The notes beneath the pieces are model-generated. The model searched no databases, had not been told where the DNA came from, and saw only the letters and a list, made by a program, of their open reading frames with translations. From Paenibacillus lacisoli (GTDB lineage Bacteria; Bacillota; Bacilli; Paenibacillales; Paenibacillaceae), in contig NZ_JAUQTB010000004.1 in NCBI RefSeq assembly GCF_030580655.1, positions 186,001 to 250,000 of the forward strand: DNA of 64,000 nt. The letters are read 5' to 3'. Position 1 is the stretch's first letter; every line of letters begins with the position of its first letter. Position numbers and translations under genes: made by a program. Positions 63,036 to 64,000 of this stretch are shown here, in pieces.

Positions 63036-64000
63036 TCATTCGTTTGCCGGTTCCCATGTCCGGATGGTCCGGCCGATGACTGAGATCCCCCGTTCGATCT
63101 GCTCCTCCGTCAGACGCGAGAAGCCCAGCCTCATCGTATGGCGCCCGCCACCGTCGGTATAGAACGTTTCCCCAGGGGTGAAGACCACCCCCTGCTCATA
63201 ACATTGATCCAGCAAAATTTCGGTATCGACGGCCGGGTCCAGCTCGACGAACAGATGCAGTCCGCCGTCTCCCGACAGCCGCACGAAGGGAATATGCTCT
63301 CTGCACGCATGAACCGCAGCCTCATAGCGCGATTTGTAGACCTGTCTTGCCTTTTTCAGATATTTGTCAAAATAACCGTTATGCAGATACTGATAAAGCA
63401 GGGACTGGTCAAGTGTCGATGTGTGAATGCTGCGTGCCCGTTTGACGCTCTCCAGCGCATCGATCAGCTCCCGGTCAGCCGCAAGCCAGCCGACCCGGAT
63501 GCCCGGAAACAGAATCTTCGAGAAGCTGCCGATATAAGCGACACCGTTGCCGGCTCCTCCCGTTGCGATCAGCGGCGCTACATGCGCACCCGAATAACGA
63601 AGCTCTTCACTGAAGCCGTCCTCTACGACGGGTACCCCATAACGGCCGAACAGCCGCAGAGCTTCCACTCTTTTGTCCGGAGACATCACAATACCTGTCG
63701 GATTATGATAGGAGGGGATCAGGTAGGCCAGATCGTAAGCCTGCTCTGCCAAGGCCGCCTCCAGCTGTTCCAGATCGAGGCCGTCAGGCTCCATCGCTAC
63801 CCCCCGCACCTCAAAGCCATGCATCCGGAATAAACGGAGTGCCGAGTGATGGGTCGGGTTTTCGCACAGAATGCGGCCGCTGCGCTTGCGGAAAGAAGAG
63901 AGCAGCAGATCCAGTCCTTCCGTAAAGCCGTTCGTGATCAGAATGTCCTTGCCGAACATGTCGGTCCCTTTGCTCTCCATATAACCTCTGAGGTAGTCAA
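63036..64000 (-). CDS. Aminotransferase domain of a MocR-type regulator (DdlR-like), 5' truncated
   Basis: The C-terminal 320 or so residues of a PLP-fold protein; the frame stays open to the window edge (DYLRGYMESKGTDMFG at the visible start). Features are ILITNGFTEGLDLLL, YLIPSYHNPTGIVMSP, the PLP-lysine in GSFSKILFPGIRVGW, and a C-terminal Arg in TMRLGFSR. The visible LRGYMESKGT preceding segment is typical of MocR proteins, which have an N-terminal GntR helix-turn-helix, outside this window. Next to ddl, a role like Brevibacillus DdlR (PLP/D-Ala-D-Ala-responsive activator of ddl) is plausible. A plain aminotransferase is the alternative. Confidence 0.8.
   Translation of the reverse strand, partial: DYLRGYMESKGTDMFGKDILITNGFTEGLDLLLSSFRKRSGRILCENPTHHSALRLFRMHGFEVRGVAMEPDGLDLEQLEAALAEQAYDLAYLIPSYHNPTGIVMSPDKRVEALRLFGRYGVPVVEDGFSEELRYSGAHVAPLIATGGAGNGVAYIGSFSKILFPGIRVGWLAADRELIDALESVKRARSIHTSTLDQSLLYQYLHNGYFDKYLKKARQVYKSRYEAAVHACREHIPFVRLSGDGGLHLFVELDPAVDTEILLDQCYEQGVVFTPGETFYTDGGGRHTMRLGFSRLTEEQIERGISVIGRTIRTWEPANE

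Overview
The window is a 64 kb piece of a low-to-mid GC Gram-positive chromosome, most probably Paenibacillus or a close relative. The evidence is indirect: strong AGGAGG ribosome-binding sites, frequent TTG/GTG starts, many carbohydrate ABC importers with YesM/YesN-type two-component systems, ycnJ-ycnI copper genes, a glnQHMP-type operon, and intrinsic terminators after most units. No rRNA, tRNA, phage, IS element or CRISPR array was seen. Both window edges cut a gene.

Layout. 1-3 kb: a truncated GGDEF/HD-GYP protein and a NarL-type two-component pair. 3.2-5.7 kb: CopC-CopD fusion (YcnJ-like) and YcnI. 5.9-6.4 kb: a KGG-repeat stress protein behind a sigma-B-like promoter. 6.5-15.6 kb: a beta-mannan utilisation locus in two divergent operons. 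Leftward it encodes a binding protein, two permeases, a GH113 mannanase and an acetyl esterase. Rightward it encodes a cellobiose 2-epimerase, a GH130 mannosylglucose phosphorylase and a LacI regulator. Together they form a complete intracellular route from mannobiose to mannose-1-phosphate plus glucose. 15.6-19.6 kb: a stalk-domain secreted protein, a DUF445 membrane protein, an aldo/keto reductase and a DUF985 cupin.

19.8-23.1 kb: a glutamine-type amino-acid ABC operon with a perfect TnrA/GlnR box. 23.1-27.9 kb: a secreted serine protease, a FAD-dependent dehydrogenase preceded by a guanine-class purine riboswitch with ON-type architecture, an unusual RibA-like GTP cyclohydrolase II and a FAD monooxygenase. 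28.3-30.3 kb: a tandem glycine riboswitch controlling the two L-serine dehydratase subunits. 30.4-34.8 kb: an esterase, a nine-repeat Ig-like secreted protein, a small membrane protein and a PPOX-fold protein. 34.9-41 kb: a sugar ABC importer with its YesMN pair. 41-43.5 kb: a gamma-glutamyltransferase family protein and a 50-residue gene behind a promoter overlapped by a Fur box.

43.6-47 kb: a Crp/Fnr regulator with a C-terminal cysteine cluster, divergent from a GAF/response regulator/PAS-kinase set resembling NreABC, with an FNR-type box between them. 47-50.6 kb: a GH42 beta-galactosidase, a GNAT acetyltransferase and a DUF4362-like lipoprotein. 50.7-61.7 kb: a nine-gene leftward amino-sugar operon (ABC importer, GH84, DUF4127, NanE, RpiR regulator, ROK kinase, FAD oxidoreductase), probably for GlcNAc/ManNAc glycans. 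62-64 kb: D-Ala-D-Ala ligase downstream of the aminotransferase part of a MocR/DdlR-like regulator that runs off the window.

The most notable items are the ON-type guanine riboswitch on an uncharacterised FAD dehydrogenase, the Fur-controlled small gene, the glycine riboswitch on serine deamination, the Fnr/Nre-like sensory cluster, and the amino-sugar operon containing an unknown DUF4127 protein. All family calls were made by eye from the sequence; no database search was run.
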